Below, piece by piece: positions 63,011 to 64,000 of a stretch of DNA of 64,000 nucleotides. The notes under the pieces were generated by a model, which did not search any database, was not told where the DNA came from, and saw only the letters and a list, made by a program, of their open reading frames with translations. A program made the position numbers and the translations under genes. The first letter of the stretch is position 1. The number at the start of each line of letters is the position of its first letter. Source of the DNA: Pseudomonadota bacterium (lineage in GTDB: Bacteria; Pseudomonadota; Gammaproteobacteria; Burkholderiales; Gallionellaceae); contig JAJYYO010000008.1 of the NCBI GenBank assembly GCA_021800795.1, positions 23,082 to 87,081 on the forward strand. The letters are read 5' to 3'.

Positions 63011-64000
63011 CTATGCCGCATTCCGGTTCAATCGCGGATCGAACGCATCGCGCACCGCATCTGCAAACAGATTCGCCGCCAGCACCAGCGCGAGCATGAA
63101 ACTGAAGGCGGAAGCCAGCGCCCACCACACCATAGGCTCGCGCGCCATTTCCAGCCTGGCGCCGTTGATCATGGTACCGAAGCTGATCATCGAAGGATCC
63201 ACGCCGACCCCCACGTAGGACAGCACCGCTTCGGCCAGCACCAGGGCTGAAAAATCCATCACCAGCGAAATCAGGATGATGTGCATCACGCCGGGGATGA
63301 TGTGGCGCGCCAGGATGCGCAAAGAGGATACGCCGAACGATTGCGCCGCCTGAATATATTCCATCTCGCGCAGCTTGAGCGTTTCGCCGCGCAGCAATCG
63401 GCACAGACCCGTCCAGCTGGTCATACCGAGGATCAGACAGAGAAACACCAGCCGCAAGTCGGCGCGGGACGCAGCGGTGTCGAACCAGCCCGTGTGAGTA
63501 TCGATGGTCACCTGCATCATCAGCACCGCCGCCGCAATCAACAGCACACTGGGGATGGAGCTCAACACCGTATAGATGTACTGGATCACGTCATCCGCCC
63601 AGCCCCTGAAGTAACCCGCCGCAACGCCCATAAACAGGGCCAGCGGCAGCGTCACCAGCGTGGTCACCGTGCCGATGATGAGTCCCGTGCGTATGCTCTT
63701 CAGGGATAAATACAGCACATCCTGCCCCACCTTGTCGGTGCCCAATACATGATAGGCGCCCGCCAGACTGACGGTCACACCAATAAGTGCAGCGATGAAC
63801 AGACAGGCGATGACGATAGCGCGCCGTCTCATTCTGCCTGCCCATAGCAGCAAACCGCCTGCCAGCAGTCCTGTCAGTGCGCCGATCACCGCTCGCTTTA
63901 AAATATCCGTATCGCGCTCCGAGGCGTCGGATAATTGCGCCCCGCCGTATTTCAGCCTGGGATAGACACGCACTACGCGACCCGCCGGGTCGGTTGTGCT
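63011..64000 (-). CDS. ABC transporter permease, dipeptide/oligopeptide type (DppC/YejE-like), 5' end outside window
   Basis: The frame stays open to the right edge, so the gene probably begins outside; a GTG at 63973 is a possible but unproven start. About six membrane helices are visible, with HVLGTDKVGQDVL (the typical GTD..GRD region of DppC proteins) and the EAA loop YIQAAQSFGVSSLRILARHIIPG. DppC-type permeases import peptides or similar solutes together with a DppB-like partner, which would lie upstream. It ends 46 nt before the histidine kinase start. Confidence 0.88.
   Translation of the reverse strand, partial: STTDPAGRVVRVYPRLKYGGAQLSDASERDTDILKRAVIGALTGLLAGGLLLWAGRMRRRAIVIACLFIAALIGVTVSLAGAYHVLGTDKVGQDVLYLSLKSIRTGLIIGTVTTLVTLPLALFMGVAAGYFRGWADDVIQYIYTVLSSIPSVLLIAAAVLMMQVTIDTHTGWFDTAASRADLRLVFLCLILGMTSWTGLCRLLRGETLKLREMEYIQAAQSFGVSSLRILARHIIPGVMHIILISLVMDFSALVLAEAVLSYVGVGVDPSMISFGTMINGARLEMAREPMVWWALASAFSFMLALVLAANLFADAVRDAFDPRLNRNAA

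Overview
The window reads as a betaproteobacterial chromosome, probably Nitrosomonadales and possibly Gallionellaceae-like. The basis is the unbroken rpsB-tsf-pyrH-frr-uppS-cdsA-dxr-rseP-bamA-skp-lpxD-fabZ-lpxA-lpxB run, the ndk-rlmN-pilF-rodZ-ispG-hisS-yfgM-bamB-der run, zipA, and TAGAATGCGC-type promoters. The genus is a guess, because no rRNA or tRNA gene is present to settle it. Nearly everything up to position 54,100 is on the minus strand.

Layout. 1-7,036: a partly decayed defence-type island. It holds the start of an S8 protease plus its AAA+ partner (ietAS-like), relics of a DUF2130 gene and a Mod methyltransferase, then an OLD-like ATPase/TOPRIM gene, a WYL-like gene and a SNF2/HepA helicase. 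7,158-20,811: translation, envelope and lipid A operon from rpsB to lpxB. 21,061-22,707: two plus-strand genes, a P4H-like oxygenase and an M29-like peptidase. 22,782-30,891: nagZ-zipA-ligA-galU-hpt-MTIP-def-K+ channel. 30,984-31,901: recombination scar with an integron-integrase-like relic and a RAYT element. 32,154-43,062: typA, der and the ndk-to-der cluster. 43,222-45,736: diguanylate cyclase and a NarL-type response regulator. 45,941-61,559: an accessory island. 61,610-64,000: a NarX/UhpB-type histidine kinase and the 3' part of a peptide-type ABC permease.

The accessory island has two parts. The first is a complete reduced-phosphorus cluster in the order htxA-htxB-htxC-htxD then ptxA-ptxB-ptxC-ptxD-ptxE: hypophosphite is imported and oxidised to phosphite, phosphite is imported and oxidised to phosphate by an NAD-dependent dehydrogenase, and a LysR regulator ends the operon. 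Both halves carry the same three-repeat Pho box with identical spacing, so control by PhoB under phosphate limitation is predicted. The second part is a Zorya-like set: ZorA-like (TolQ/MotA fold) and ZorB-like (MotB/OmpA) motor subunits, and an EH-signature protein resembling ZorC. No ZorD or ZorE effector follows. Immediately upstream lie a tail-anchored Ser/Thr kinase and a class III nucleotidyl cyclase with an FHA domain. This kinase + FHA-cyclase + ZorABC arrangement is the best candidate here for an undescribed system.

The island appears to have split an ancestral histidine kinase-response regulator-GGDEF block: the kinase lies on its right flank and the regulator on its left, on the same strand. 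Short tandem repeats of about 7, 14 and 21 nt sit at several operon joints, and a dispersed GC-rich palindrome has inserted in frame into two genes.
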